Below, piece after piece: positions 16,041 through 26,300 of a DNA stretch of 64,000 bases. Numbering within the stretch: the stretch's first letter is position 1; the number at the start of each line of letters is the position of its first letter. The notes below the pieces were generated by a model. It saw only the letters and a program-made list of their open reading frames with translations, made no database searches and was not told the DNA's origin. This DNA is from JAPLJC01 sp963697965. Lineage in GTDB: Bacteria; Desulfobacterota; Desulfobaccia; Desulfobaccales; 0-14-0-80-60-11. The stretch covers positions 1,612,001-1,676,000 of the forward strand of contig OY969108.1 of NCBI GenBank assembly GCA_963697965.1. Reading direction: 5' to 3'. A program made the translations under genes and the position numbers.

Positions 16041-17554
16041 CCGCTGATAGTCTTCTCCACCTGAATCTGGTGAGCCTTGAGCAGTTTCCACAGGGTGACC
16101 CGGCTGATGCCCAGGATGCGGGCCGCTTCGCCCTTTCTGCCGCCGGTCTTGGTGATGGCCTCCAGGAGACGCTGCCGCGGCAGGGCGGCCCGGGGCGGCG
16201 ACCCGGTCACCCGGGCCTTCCCCGGCCCCTCCTTGGCCCGGCGGCCCAGGGCCGGCAAATGCTCTTTGCCAATAAGGCCTTCGGGGCAGAGCACAAAGGC
16301 GTATTCAATGACGTTGATGAGTTCCCGGACGTTGCCGGGCCAGTCATGGGAGCTCAAAAGCTCCAGGACCTCCGGGTCAAGGCCGGTGATGGGCTTGCGG
16401 GTCTGGCGGCGGCCCCGTTCGATGAAGGCCTTGGCCAGCAGAGGGATATCCTCCCGCCGCTCCCTGAGGGGAGGCAGATGGACGGGAATGACCCCGATGC
16501 GGTAAAAGAGGTCCTCCCGGAAGCGGCCCAGGGCCATGAGGCGGTGGAGGTCCTTATTGGTGGCGGTGATCACCCGAACGTCCACCGCGATGGGCAGGTG
16601 GTCTCCCACCTTTTCGATGGTCTTTTCCTGGAGGACCCTTAAGAGCTTGGCCTGGGTAGCCAGGGGCAAGTCTCCCACTTCATCCAGGAAGATGCCGCCG
16701 CCGTTGGCCGCCTCGAAGCGCCCCAAGCGGGTGCGGTCGGCCCCGGTGAAGGCCCCTTTGACGTGGCCGAAAAGTTCGCTTTCCAACAATGACTCGTTGA
16801 GGGCGGCGCTGTTCACCTTGATGAAGGGCCCCTGGCGCCGGGGACTGAGACGGTGGATAGCCGCGGCCACTAGCTCCTTGCCGGTGCCGGATTCGCCGTA
16901 GATGATCACCGGCGCCTGGGATTGGGCGGCGGCGGAAATCAGGGTGAAGAGCTGCACCATCACCGGGGACTTGCCGATAATCCCGTGAAAGGCTTCCTCC
17001 TGTCCCAGCTCCCGGCGCAGGCTGGAGATGAAGAGCTGCATCATGTCCGGGGACTTCTCCGGCAAGGCGCGGCCCAGGTCTTCCCGGCTCAGCTCCCGGC
17101 GCAGGTGGGAGATGACCCGCTCTTTGGCCACTATCTCCCGAAGGTCGGTGAGGTTTTCGACTCCGGCCACCACCCGGCCGGCCTGATCCTGCAGGACGGC
17201 GCCATTCTTGAGAACCTGGATGTGGCTGCCGTCCTTGCGCTCCAGGGTGCATTGGCGGCGGCGGACTGAGCCGCCCCGGAACAGCTCGCACTCCTTCCTC
17301 CCTCCCCGGCTTACCGCATCCAGACAGTTTGGACACCTGAGGATGGTACAGGGTTGGCCCACCAGCTCTTCCCGGCGGTAGCCGGTGAGCTCCTCCATGG
17401 CGGCATTGACCGCCAGGATGGCGCCCTGGGGGTCCACGATCAACAGGCCGTCCATCATGGTATCAATGACGGTCTTCCAAAACCCTTCCGGTTCCTGGCC
17501 GAATAGATTTTCCTTTAGGTGCGCCAGGGAGTCCGCGGGGGTCTCATGGCTCAT
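16037..17554 (-). CDS. PAS-domain sigma54 activator (no receiver domain)
   Basis: The 505 residues comprise a PAS domain (about 25-140), a linker, the AAA+ domain (about 190-425; Walker A GESGTGKE, GAFTGA loop, DEVGDLP) and a Fis-type helix-turn-helix (EAARILGISRVTLWKLLKAH). The PAS carries a cysteine cluster at residues 69, 74, 77, 89 and 102 (CTILRCPNC and ECELF), which could bind a metal or sense redox. The linker contains a 28-residue tandem repeat (149-176 and 177-204, both based on LRREL and KSPxMxQLF). It is divergent from a sigma54 promoter and so probably controls the usp-TauE-molybdoenzyme genes. The TAG stop lies inside the end of a MITE. Confidence 0.92.
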   Translation of the reverse strand: MSHETPADSLAHLKENLFGQEPEGFWKTVIDTMMDGLLIVDPQGAILAVNAAMEELTGYRREELVGQPCTILRCPNCLDAVSRGGRKECELFRGGSVRRRQCTLERKDGSHIQVLKNGAVLQDQAGRVVAGVENLTDLREIVAKERVISHLRRELSREDLGRALPEKSPDMMQLFISSLRRELGQEEAFHGIIGKSPVMVQLFTLISAAAQSQAPVIIYGESGTGKELVAAAIHRLSPRRQGPFIKVNSAALNESLLESELFGHVKGAFTGADRTRLGRFEAANGGGIFLDEVGDLPLATQAKLLRVLQEKTIEKVGDHLPIAVDVRVITATNKDLHRLMALGRFREDLFYRIGVIPVHLPPLRERREDIPLLAKAFIERGRRQTRKPITGLDPEVLELLSSHDWPGNVRELINVIEYAFVLCPEGLIGKEHLPALGRRAKEGPGKARVTGSPPRAALPRQRLLEAITKTGGRKGEAARILGISRVTLWKLLKAHQIQVEKTISG

Positions 17555-17621
17555 AAGTCCTCCGCCTGGGGAGGGAGGCCAAATGCCCCAGGTTAAATGT
17601 TGACGTTGCAGCCCTTAACTG

Positions 17622-17645
17622 ATGTTAACCATAAACCATTAACAT
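17622..17645. promoter_or_regulatory. Candidate upstream activator site, distal
   Basis: A perfect 7-bp inverted repeat, ATGTTAA and TTAACAT, with a 10-bp spacer. It lies about 80 bp upstream of the sigma54 promoter at 17725 and 68 bp from the start codon of the divergent activator. That is the usual place for an enhancer-type site. Confidence 0.6.
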
Positions 17646-17695
17646 TGTCAACTGGCTCCAGGGGCATCTACAATTATTTTAAGTAATTACAGTAT

Positions 17696-17712
17696 GTTAA
17701 TCAAATATTAAC
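17696..17712. promoter_or_regulatory. Candidate regulator-binding inverted repeat, proximal
   Basis: GTTAAT and ATTAAC surround a 5-bp spacer just upstream of the -24 box. The half-site resembles that of the distal repeat at 17622, so the same regulator may bind both. Confidence 0.45.
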
Positions 17713-17724
17713 CATTTCTTAACC

Positions 17725-17740
17725 TTGGCAGACTTCTTGC
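17725..17740 (+). promoter_or_regulatory. Sigma54 (-24/-12) promoter
   Basis: TTGGCAGACTTCTTGC has GG and GC exactly 10 bases apart and fits the TGGCA-N6-TTGC consensus. It points toward the universal-stress-protein gene at 18132, which implies a leader of about 380 bases. A sigma54 activator gene lies divergently beside it. Confidence 0.82.
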
Positions 17741-18131
17741 TGTTCATCCGTGACGGGGAAGCCCGGGTTGAACTACTGCCCCAGACCACACCCCGCCGGG
17801 CCAACCTACGACGGGAAAGGCCCCGGGAAATTTCTTAGAAAATATCCTATCTAAAGGACCTATATGAGCCCTGAAGAAAGCTCCGAACCCCGAGCCGGGA
17901 TTGTTTGTCACTGACTTGGCGGTCCTGAACAAAATTTAGCAAGCCGCCAAACTTTGTGTAAAAAGACCTTCCTTAACCACAAAAATGGCGCTGGAATCGA
18001 CCATTGCCGAAGCGGAACAGACATTTTCATCCCGAAAATATTGTCCGTCCGGAGGCCCCGGAGAGCATTAGAAGGGGGAGTCGGCCCGGAAGAACACCCG
18101 GCCCTCAGGCAATCAATCAAGGAGGTAAGGC

Positions 18132-18611
18132 ATGTTTAAGAAAATTTTGGTGCCGCTGGATGGTTCGGTGCTGGCCGCCAAGATAATTCCCCAGTTGGCG
18201 GATCTGGCCAAGAGCCAAAACGCCGAAGTAGTCCTGCTCAACGTCTATCCCGACTGGGGCGAGGCCACTTCCCCGGAAGTGAAAGCACTCATCGAGGGCG
18301 AAGTAAAGCAATGCGAGGCATTTCTGGCCCAGGCCGCTCAGGATTTGAAGGCCCAGGGGGTGAAGACCGCGGTGGCCTGTGTCCAAGGCACGCCGGCCCA
18401 TGAAATTATCAATTATGCCAATCAGAACGGACTGGACCTGATCGCCATGGCCACCCACGGCCGGGGCGAAGTGGCCTGGGTCCTGGGCAGCGTGGCCGAA
18501 AAGGTGGTGAGCCACGCCACGGTGCCGGTGCTGCTCTTCCGGGTGCTGGGGATTAAACCGCCGAAAACCAAGGTAGATTTCCTGGACCTGCTCGACCGGG
18601 GCATTCCCTGA
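18132..18611 (+). CDS. Universal stress protein (UspA family)
   Basis: A 159-residue single USP domain. It starts KKILVPLDGSVLA. The ATP-binding signature near residue 110 reads MATHGRGEVAWVLGSVAEKVV, followed by PVLLFRV. The G-x2-G-x9-GS type pattern is largely kept, so nucleotide binding is plausible. It has a strong AGGAGG ribosome-binding site. It is the first gene after the sigma54 promoter at 17725 and stands 70 bp before the TauE/SafE transporter, which suggests one transcript. Confidence 0.9.
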   Translation: MFKKILVPLDGSVLAAKIIPQLADLAKSQNAEVVLLNVYPDWGEATSPEVKALIEGEVKQCEAFLAQAAQDLKAQGVKTAVACVQGTPAHEIINYANQNGLDLIAMATHGRGEVAWVLGSVAEKVVSHATVPVLLFRVLGIKPPKTKVDFLDLLDRGIP

Positions 18612-18681
18612 ACCCGGAGCCGGCGGGTTGCTGCATCCAGATTTTTTTGCCATATTCCCCAATTCATTTCAGGAGGATTTC

Positions 18682-19845
18682 ATGCGAAAAAAAGGGTTGG
18701 TAATTTTGGGCTTGATTGCCCTGCTCACGGTGGCGGCCACTCTGCTCTGGGCCGCGCCGTCTTTTGCTGACAAACTGTCCGAGGCCATCGCCCAGACGCC
18801 CCAGGGCACCGGTCCCGGCATGATCAACCCCGCGGCGCCCAAGGGCTTCATGGGGATTCCCGGAGCCCCCCATGCCTTCTGGTTGTGGGCCATCCTCTGG
18901 GGTACCTGGGTGGGCTGGATCTTCTCGTCGGTGGGGGCCTTCGGCGGCATCATGTCCGGGGTGGGGCACATCACCGTCTTCGGTCTGGCCGATTACGCCG
19001 GCAGCTTCAGGCACACCAGCCCCCCCATGAACAAGCTGCTCACCGACTCCATCCGCACCTCCAACCAGTATCCCGTCGGGTTCTCGGCCCTGATTTCCTC
19101 CATCACCTACTACCGCATGGGGAGGCTGGTGCTGCCCCTGGGCCTCTGTATGGCAGCCGGCGGCATCCTGGCCGGTTATCTGGTTCCCCTGCTCACTGCC
19201 GGCAAGATGGATGTCCACGTATACGTGGGTTTTTTCGGGCTCATCGTCTTTGCCGTCGCCTTTGTGCTCTTTTATGAAACCACACCCAAAGGTCAGGCGA
19301 AGCGGAAATCGGCCCGGGCCGCGGCCAATGCCTTTGAAGACGCCCATATCCGGAAGACCACCGAGGTTTCCGCTGAACATGCCAAGGGGGTGGAAGTCCG
19401 CCACTGGGGCTTGACCCGGATCACCTTCACCTTTTACGGCCAGGAGTTTTCCTTCAATCCGCTCTATCCGATCTTGGGCGGTTTTGTGATCAATGGCATC
19501 TCCGCCTTGATCGGGGTGGGGGGCGGCTTCCTCTATGTCCCTTACCTCACCTCCGTAGCCGGCCTGCCCATGTTCATCGTGGCCGGCACCTCCGCCCTGG
19601 CGGTGCTGGTGGGCATGGTCACCAATATCATCAACTTCATGCTGGTGCGGCAGATACCCATCGATTTCGGCTTGATCGCCGGTGAATTGGTGGGAATTTT
19701 TATCGGCTCCATCCTGGGGCCGATGACGTCGAAGAAGATCCCGGAGATTTGGCTGAAGCGCATATTCGTGGTCCTGGCGTGTTATGTCGGCGTCGGTTAC
19801 CTGACCAAGGGCTTCTTGGGCCACTCCATATTGCCTGGGCTGTAG
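18682..19845 (+). CDS. TauE/SafE-family anion exporter
   Basis: The 387-residue membrane protein starts with a signal-like helix (GLVILGLIALLTVAATLLWAAPSFA). A periplasmic segment follows, then about eight helices. The family-typical repeats are VGAFGGIMSGVGHITVFGL in the first half and NGISALIGVGGGFLYVPYLTSVAGLPMFIVAGTSAL in the second. TauE/SafE proteins export sulfite, sulfoacetate or other organic anions. The ATG at 18682 follows an ideal AGGAGG site. A cytoplasmic loop of about 60 residues (KRKSARAAANAFEDAH) separates the halves. Placement before a molybdoenzyme operon suggests handling of a sulfur oxyanion, which is inference. Confidence 0.87.
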   Translation: MRKKGLVILGLIALLTVAATLLWAAPSFADKLSEAIAQTPQGTGPGMINPAAPKGFMGIPGAPHAFWLWAILWGTWVGWIFSSVGAFGGIMSGVGHITVFGLADYAGSFRHTSPPMNKLLTDSIRTSNQYPVGFSALISSITYYRMGRLVLPLGLCMAAGGILAGYLVPLLTAGKMDVHVYVGFFGLIVFAVAFVLFYETTPKGQAKRKSARAAANAFEDAHIRKTTEVSAEHAKGVEVRHWGLTRITFTFYGQEFSFNPLYPILGGFVINGISALIGVGGGFLYVPYLTSVAGLPMFIVAGTSALAVLVGMVTNIINFMLVRQIPIDFGLIAGELVGIFIGSILGPMTSKKIPEIWLKRIFVVLACYVGVGYLTKGFLGHSILPGL

Positions 19846-19968
19846 CATGGACGAACACCGTTTCAGCGGGGAAATGGCGCCGCCAGGTTTCGCCTCCTTT
19901 GGGGGGCGGGTTCATGGGGCCAAAGCGCCGGTGGCGGCCGCGGCTCCGCCTGTGGGAGGTTAACGGTC

Positions 19969-20562
19969 ATGGAATGGTCGGCTTGTGGCCAATTGTTGGA
20001 CTCCTACCTGATCCGCTGTTATCGGATCACCGGCTGCGCCCCGGTAGATTTCATGGTGGGCACCCTCACCCTGGCCTGTTTGGCCGTGCTCCTCGGCCAC
20101 CTTACCAGCTCCCTGGCCCACCTGGCCCTGAGAAACCGGCTCGGCCAGGACACCGCCACCGCCGCCAGGTACCAGGAGCTTTCGATTCAGGCCCTGAAGG
20201 CGGGGGACCAACCAGCCTATCAGGCGGCTAACCGGCTGGCCAACGAGGCCTTTGGTAAATCCTTCTTCCTGCAGGCGGGGATGTCCGCCGGTTTCCTGTG
20301 GCCGATTTTTTTGGCCCTGGAATGGATGCAGTTACGTTTCCTGCGGATAGAGATTCCCCTCGTGGTCGTCCCCTATTCCCTGGGTTTTGTCGGGATTTTC
20401 ATTATCCTTTACATCTTGGCTTACTTTCTTTTTAAGCGGGTTAAGTGCAGGATTCCCTGCTTCCGCGGCATCAAAGTGATGTTGGACGCCTCCAGCCGCA
20501 AGGCCTCGGAAACGGCAATTTTTGTCGATCCGCTAACTCCGGGCGCCGAGGGCAAGCCCTGA
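19969..20562 (+). CDS. Uncharacterised membrane protein
   Basis: I do not recognise this 197-residue protein. It has one helix near residues 28-50, then a soluble helical stretch (LRNRLGQDTATAARYQELSIQAL, then LKAGDQPAYQAANRLANEAFG), then two to three further helices (about 100-150). A polar tail follows. The helix-soluble-helix-helix layout is loosely like EMC3/TMCO1 or YidC-type proteins, but this is not strong enough to name it. It sits between the TauE-like exporter and the molybdoenzyme on the same strand, so it probably belongs to that unit. Confidence 0.7.
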   Translation: MEWSACGQLLDSYLIRCYRITGCAPVDFMVGTLTLACLAVLLGHLTSSLAHLALRNRLGQDTATAARYQELSIQALKAGDQPAYQAANRLANEAFGKSFFLQAGMSAGFLWPIFLALEWMQLRFLRIEIPLVVVPYSLGFVGIFIILYILAYFLFKRVKCRIPCFRGIKVMLDASSRKASETAIFVDPLTPGAEGKP

Positions 20563-20669
20563 AGGTGGAGGGCCGGCCTGCGCCTGACCAGCTTATGCTC
20601 TTATGGAAAGTGTGATGGTTAAACAAAGTAATGATATAATCAAATTAAAAAATCAATAGGAAGGCTGCT

Positions 20670-22763
20670 ATGGCAAAGGAAGTTTTTAGCATCTGCTTTA
20701 TGTGTACGCAGCGGTGTCCCATTCGCATCCTGGTGGAAAATGACGATGTGAAGTGGATCGAGGGCAATCCCCACGTGGCCGGCATCGAAGGAGCCCTGTG
20801 CGCCAAGGGTTCCGCCGGCCTGGGGCTGTTGCACGACAGCGAGCGGCCACAGTATCCCATGATCCGCCTCGGTCCCCGGGGCGCCGGCCAATGGCAGCGA
20901 GCCACCTGGGACGAGGCCCTCGATTTCGTGGCCGCCAAACTCAAGGACATCGTCCGGGAACACGGCCCCCAGAGTCTCATTTGGGCAGAGCGGAACAATC
21001 TCAACACCCACATTGTCAAGGCCTTCATGAATGCCCTGGGATCACCCAACCATGTCACTCATGAATCCCTATGCAGGGGCTCGGTGATCACGGCTATCAA
21101 CACCCTGACGGGCTACCCGTATGCCCCGGCGGACGTGGGCGTCGACTATGCCAACACCCGACACATGATCATGTATGGCCGCAATCTCTTTGAGGCCCTG
21201 GAAATCAAGTCTATCAACAATCTCCTGGGCGCCATGGAGAAGGGGGCCAAACTCACCTATATCGACCCCCGGATCAGCGTCACCGCCACCAAGGCCGACC
21301 GTTACTGGATGATCCGCCCCGGCACCGATCTGGCCCTCAACTATGCACTGATCCGGACCATCCTGAAAGAGCGTCTTTACGACCAGGCCTACGTCAAGCA
21401 ATGGGTCACGGGGCTCAAGGAGCTGGAAGCCTTTGTGGAGCCCTATACCCCGGAGTGGGCCGAGCAGGAGACCGGCATCCCGGCCAACGAGATCGTCACC
21501 CTGGCCCGGGAGGCCGCGGCCGTCAAGCCGGCGGTGGTCTTCCATTACGGTTATCGGGGCTCGCATCATACCGATGAGATCTACATACGCCGTTCCATGA
21601 TCATCTTGAATGCCTTGATGGGCAGCATCGAGGCCAAAGGTGGCATTTTCTTCAAGAAAACCCCCAAGGACGCTGGCCGCGGCGACATCGGCCGGTATTC
21701 CGCCCAGGAATTCCCCAAGATTAGCCAGCCCCGGTTTGATGGCGCCGGCGGGAAGACTTTTCCGATTATCAATGCCTTCCACGGCAATGTCCAGCAATTG
21801 GCTCATGCTATCCTGGACCAGGATCCCTATCCCATCAAGGCCCTGATCGCCAACCGCTTCGACCCTCTGACCTCCATCCCGGACGCCGCCGCCACCCGGC
21901 GGGCTCTGGATCAACTGGACCTCGTCGTCGCCCTGGAAGCCAACTTCAGCGAAACCGCCTGGTACGCCGACGTCATCCTGCCGGAGTCTATCTATCTGGA
22001 GCGGTCCGACTGCATCCAATTAGTCACGGGCCTCAAGCCCGCGCTCTATATGCGCCGGCAGGCGGTGACACCCCGGTACGACACCCTGCCTGCCTGGCTG
22101 ATCATCAAGAAACTGGCCCAGCGCCTGGGCCTGGAGCGCTACTTTCCTTATGAGACCATCGAGGACATCTGGAATTTTCAGCTTAAGAACCTGGGGGTAA
22201 AGATCGAGGATTTTGAGGCTACGGGCTTTGTGCCTCTGTCGGACAAGCCTATCCTCTGGGACCGGGAAAAGGGCATCAAGTTCAAAACTCCTTCAGGCAA
22301 GATAGAGTTGGTAAGTTCCCTTATGGAAAATGCCGGTATCCCCTCGTTTGTGCCTTACACTCACAGGCCGGAGCCGCCGGCAGACCATTTCCGCCTGATA
22401 GTGGGGCGCTGCGCGGCGCATACCCACATCTCCACCCAGAACAATTGCTACTTGAACGAATTGGTCCCGGAAAATGAATTGTGGATTAATACCCAACCTG
22501 CCGGCCGTTTAGGGATCAAGAATGGGGCCTATATCGAGGTGTCTTCGCCGTTGGCCGTCGGTAAAATTAAGGCGAAGGTGACGGACGCCATCCATCCGGA
22601 AGCGGTATTCATGCTGCACGGCTTCGGCAAGACGGTGCCGGCCCAAACCCGCTCCTACCACAAGGGCGTCAGCGACGCCCTGCTGGAGGAAAATGTTACC
22701 GACCCGGTGGGGGGCAGCCCGGGCCTACACGAGACCATGGTGCAGGTGCGATCCCTGAACTAA
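20670..22763 (+). CDS. Cytoplasmic molybdopterin oxidoreductase (DMSO-reductase superfamily, PsrA/PhsA-like)
   Basis: The 697 residues cover a complete bis-MGD enzyme. C9, C12, C16 and C44 bind a [4Fe-4S] cluster. The Mo ligand is probably C135 (HESLCRGS). The C-terminal cofactor domain includes INTQPAGRLGIKNGAYIEVSS. There is no Tat signal, so it works in the cytoplasm, unlike most polysulfide or thiosulfate reductases. The two following genes supply a ferredoxin subunit and a flavoprotein, which makes this an NAD(P)H- or ferredoxin-linked soluble complex. The substrate cannot be read from sequence. Thiosulfate, polysulfide, a sulfonate-derived oxyanion or formate are candidates. Confidence 0.9.
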   Translation: MAKEVFSICFMCTQRCPIRILVENDDVKWIEGNPHVAGIEGALCAKGSAGLGLLHDSERPQYPMIRLGPRGAGQWQRATWDEALDFVAAKLKDIVREHGPQSLIWAERNNLNTHIVKAFMNALGSPNHVTHESLCRGSVITAINTLTGYPYAPADVGVDYANTRHMIMYGRNLFEALEIKSINNLLGAMEKGAKLTYIDPRISVTATKADRYWMIRPGTDLALNYALIRTILKERLYDQAYVKQWVTGLKELEAFVEPYTPEWAEQETGIPANEIVTLAREAAAVKPAVVFHYGYRGSHHTDEIYIRRSMIILNALMGSIEAKGGIFFKKTPKDAGRGDIGRYSAQEFPKISQPRFDGAGGKTFPIINAFHGNVQQLAHAILDQDPYPIKALIANRFDPLTSIPDAAATRRALDQLDLVVALEANFSETAWYADVILPESIYLERSDCIQLVTGLKPALYMRRQAVTPRYDTLPAWLIIKKLAQRLGLERYFPYETIEDIWNFQLKNLGVKIEDFEATGFVPLSDKPILWDREKGIKFKTPSGKIELVSSLMENAGIPSFVPYTHRPEPPADHFRLIVGRCAAHTHISTQNNCYLNELVPENELWINTQPAGRLGIKNGAYIEVSSPLAVGKIKAKVTDAIHPEAVFMLHGFGKTVPAQTRSYHKGVSDALLEENVTDPVGGSPGLHETMVQVRSLN

Positions 22764-22781
22764 GTTTCCGGGAGGAAAATT

Positions 22782-23306
22782 ATGAGTCAGTATTATCTCA
22801 TCCAGGACCAGAAAAAGTGCATCGGCTGTCTGAGCTGCGAGGTGCATTGCAAGAGCTATAAGGGTCTGCCCCTGGGTCCCCGCCTGGGCCAGATCATCCC
22901 CGTTGGCCCCAAGATGGTGGGGGAAGTTCCCCGGATGGGTTTTATCTTCATGCCCTGCTTCCACTGCACCGAACCGTGGTGCGTGCCGGTGTGCCCCACC
23001 GGGGCCATGCGCAAGCGGCCCAAAGACGGGATTGTCTACGTGGAGCAGTCCCTGTGCGTGGGCTGCAAGAGCTGCATCACCGCCTGTCCCTGGGGCGCGC
23101 CCCAGTGGCACCCGCAGTTGGGGAAAGCGGTAAAATGCGACTACTGCATGGACCGCATCGACGAGGGCCTGAAACCGGCTTGCGTCACCAAGTGCGTCAC
23201 CCATTGCCTGCAGTTCGGCCTCGCTGAGCAATTGGATATTACCCGGCGGGAACGCCTGGCTAAAGCGGTGGCCTTCGAGCTGGATACCGTGGTCAGCGGC
23301 CGCTGA
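22782..23306 (+). CDS. Four-cluster [4Fe-4S] ferredoxin subunit (PsrB/NrfC-like)
   Basis: The 174 residues contain four cysteine sets: CIGCLSCEVHC, CFHCTEPWCVPVCPTG, CVGCKSCITACPWG, and CDYC paired with CVTKCVTHC. This is the standard electron-transfer subunit of molybdopterin oxidoreductases such as PsrB, PhsB and DmsB. A good GGAGG site precedes the ATG. It lies 18 bases after the molybdoenzyme and 13 bases before the flavoprotein fusion, so it is the expected wire between them. Confidence 0.93.
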   Translation: MSQYYLIQDQKKCIGCLSCEVHCKSYKGLPLGPRLGQIIPVGPKMVGEVPRMGFIFMPCFHCTEPWCVPVCPTGAMRKRPKDGIVYVEQSLCVGCKSCITACPWGAPQWHPQLGKAVKCDYCMDRIDEGLKPACVTKCVTHCLQFGLAEQLDITRRERLAKAVAFELDTVVSGR

Positions 23307-23319
23307 GGTGAGGACGGAA

Positions 23320-26300
23320 ATGATGGCCGACCAGTACGCTCCTATTCAGATTAATATCTTCACTTTTCCAGGCAAGGGCCTGGAAGAAGCAGAAGGCGTG
23401 CGAGACGCCTTTATGGCGGCCTTGAAGGAGCGGGCCCTTGACGAACTGGGCCCCCTGGACGTGCAACTGATGGGCTGGCGGGGCATCGAGGGCCGGGACG
23501 TCATGGTGGAGGTGCGCCAAAATGGCGACTCCAGTCTCTACGAACTGGTCACCCCGGATATGGCCTCCCGCATCGTCCAGAGCCATCTGGAGGAGCACCG
23601 GCCGGTGCAGCGCTGGGCGGTGGGCAAAGACTTCGAGGCTTATTACGAGGGCCAGACCGTCCGGATATCAGAACTTCTGGGAAAGATCGACCCTATCTCT
23701 TTGGAGGATTACCAGGATTACGACGGCTACAAGAGCCTGCTGTCCTTTTACAGTCAGGGCTTCGATTCGTTTCTGCAAAAGGTGGTGGCTGCGGGTTTTT
23801 GCGAGTTCTCCCGAACCCGGAGCCTCCCTTGCGGCACCGCCTGGCGTACCTTGCGGGCGGAGAAAAAACGGCCCATCCTGGTAGTAAACGCCGCGCCCCC
23901 CTTTCCCTCAGCCACCGCAGATATACTGCTCCTGGAGGGCTGTCCCCATCAGGTCTTGGAAGGCATTATCCTGGCGGCCAAGACCCTGGCGGCCGAGGCC
24001 GCGGTGGTCTATTTGCCGGCCAACGCCCCGCTGGCAGCGGAGCGGCTGCAAGCAGCCTGGACCAGGCTGAACGAGAGCCGGATTCTGCCGGAAGCCACGC
24101 CGCTCAGGCTGATCGTCATTTCCGGAGAATCGCGGTTCATGGTGGAGGATGAGGGCCTATTCATCCAGGCCCTGCAGTCTCTGCTGCCCCGGGACCTTCT
24201 TACAAAATACGCGGGTTCGCCGTTCCTGGTCCATAGCCTGGGCACCCTGGCGTCACTCCCCTTCATCGCTCAGACGCCGGTCTCCGTCTTCCGGAAATTG
24301 GGAATCGCTTGCTCCTCCGGCACCATGATCTTCCGTCTAATGGGCGCCGTGGAGACCCCCGGGTTTGTGGAAGTGGCCATTTCCTCCACCCTGGAGGAGG
24401 TGATCAACGGTCCGGGGGGCGGCTTCCGCCACGGCCGCAAACCCAAGGCCGTCGTGGTGGGCGGGCCTCTGGGGGGCATCTTTCCGCTGCACCTGCTAAA
24501 GCTCAGTTTGAACCACGAGACCCTCCTGGAAATGGGCGGTTCCCTGGCCCTGGGGACCATCCAGGTCCTCGACGAGCGGGATTGTATCGTCGCCCTGGCA
24601 CTGGAGCAGCTCGAATTTATCTTGCAGCAACCGGGGGCCCAGTGCTCCACTTGCCGCGTCGGCCTTCTTACGGTTAAAGACTTGTTGCACCGGGTCGCCT
24701 CAGGCGAAGCCGGCCCGGAGACCCTGGAAGAGCTGAAGCGCGCCTGTGTGGCCTTGAAGACCAAGGCCGGCTGTCACCTGGGAAGCCAGGCGGTGAACCC
24801 CATCCTCACTTCGCTCCACTATTTCCCGGATGAATACCGGATGCACACGGACAACAAGCATTGTCCGGCCCGGGTCTGCCCCAAACTGCTGCTGGCCCCC
24901 TGTCATGCGGCCTGCCCGGCGGGGATCGACATTCCCAGCTACATGGCCCTGGTGGCCCAGGGCCGGTTCGTGGAAGCCCTGGAAGTGATCCGTCAGGACA
25001 ACCCCTTTCCCTGGGTCTGCGGTCTCATCTGTCCACACCCCTGCGAACGGAGCTGTGTGCGGGGCAACCTGGACCAGCCCCTCAACATCAAATACCTGAA
25101 AGCCTTTGTGGCCGATTATGCCACCCGCCACGGCGAATACGCCCCTTTGCAGCCGGAGGCGCCCAACGGCCATCGCGTCGCCGTGGTCGGCTCCGGACCC
25201 GCTGGTCTATCCTGCGCCCATTACCTGGCCTTGCGAGGGTACGCGGTGACCGTCTTCGAGGCCCTGCCGGAGGCCGGCGGCCTTTTCATTGCCGGGATTC
25301 CCGAATATCGCCTGCCCCGGGAGGTGGTGCGCAAAGAAGTGGAGCTGATCCGTTCCCTGGGGGTGGAAATCCGGACCGCGGTCACGGTGGGCCGCGACGT
25401 CACCCTGGAGGAACTGCGCCGGCGAGGCTATGAGGCCTTTTTCCTGGGGATCGGGGCCCATCTGGGCTACAAGTTGAAGATCGAAGGCGAAAATGACTTT
25501 CCCCAGGTCTATGACGTGATCTCTTTTCTGCGCCAGGTGAACCTGGGTAATAAACTGAAGCCGGCGGACAAGGTGGTGATCATCGGCGGCGGCAACGCGG
25601 CCATGGACGCAGCCCGGACTTGCGTGCGTCTGGGCTGCCAGGAGGTCCACGTCTCTTACCGCCGCACCCGCAAGGAGATGCCGGCCCAACATGACGAGAT
25701 TGAGCATGCCCTTGAGGAAGGGGTGGTGATCCATTTTCTGACGGTGCCCATCAAGATTGGCGGCGACAAGGGCCAGGTGCAATACCTGGAATGCCTCCGG
25801 GCCGAGTTGGGCCGTCCGGACGCTTCCGGCCGCCGCCGCCCCATATCCCTAGCCGACAGCAACTATCGTATCGAGGTCGGGGCGGTGATCACTGCCATCG
25901 GCCAGCAACCCGATCTCTGCCCCTTCCCGGATCCGCCGGTGGAGACCAGCCCCTGGTGCACCATCGTCACCGAGAAAGGCAGCACCAGCACCAGCGTGCG
26001 GGATATTTTCTCCGGCGGCAACGCCGTCACCGGTCCGGCCACGGCGGTGGAAGCCATCGCCGCCGGCAAACAGGCCGCCCTGGAGATCCACCATTTTCTG
26101 TCCCGGGACCCGGGTCCGCGGCCGCAGGTCCGGCCCCAGAAGCGCGGCCGGGTGCCCTTCCTGGCCATCCCGGCCGACGAGAAGATTGCCAACCAGCGGG
26201 TGCCCACGCCGTTTTTGGATATGGAACAGCGCCGCCATAATTTCGAACGGGTGGAACTCGATTACTCCCCGGAGGAGGCCCAGAGAGAGGCGCAGCGCTG

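Noticed and set aside
20670..22763. Calling the molybdoenzyme a formate dehydrogenase because fdhD is in the window
   Set aside because: fdhD is 15 kb away in another unit. The region around C135 lacks the usual formate-dehydrogenase cysteine/selenocysteine-histidine context, so I kept a general superfamily call.
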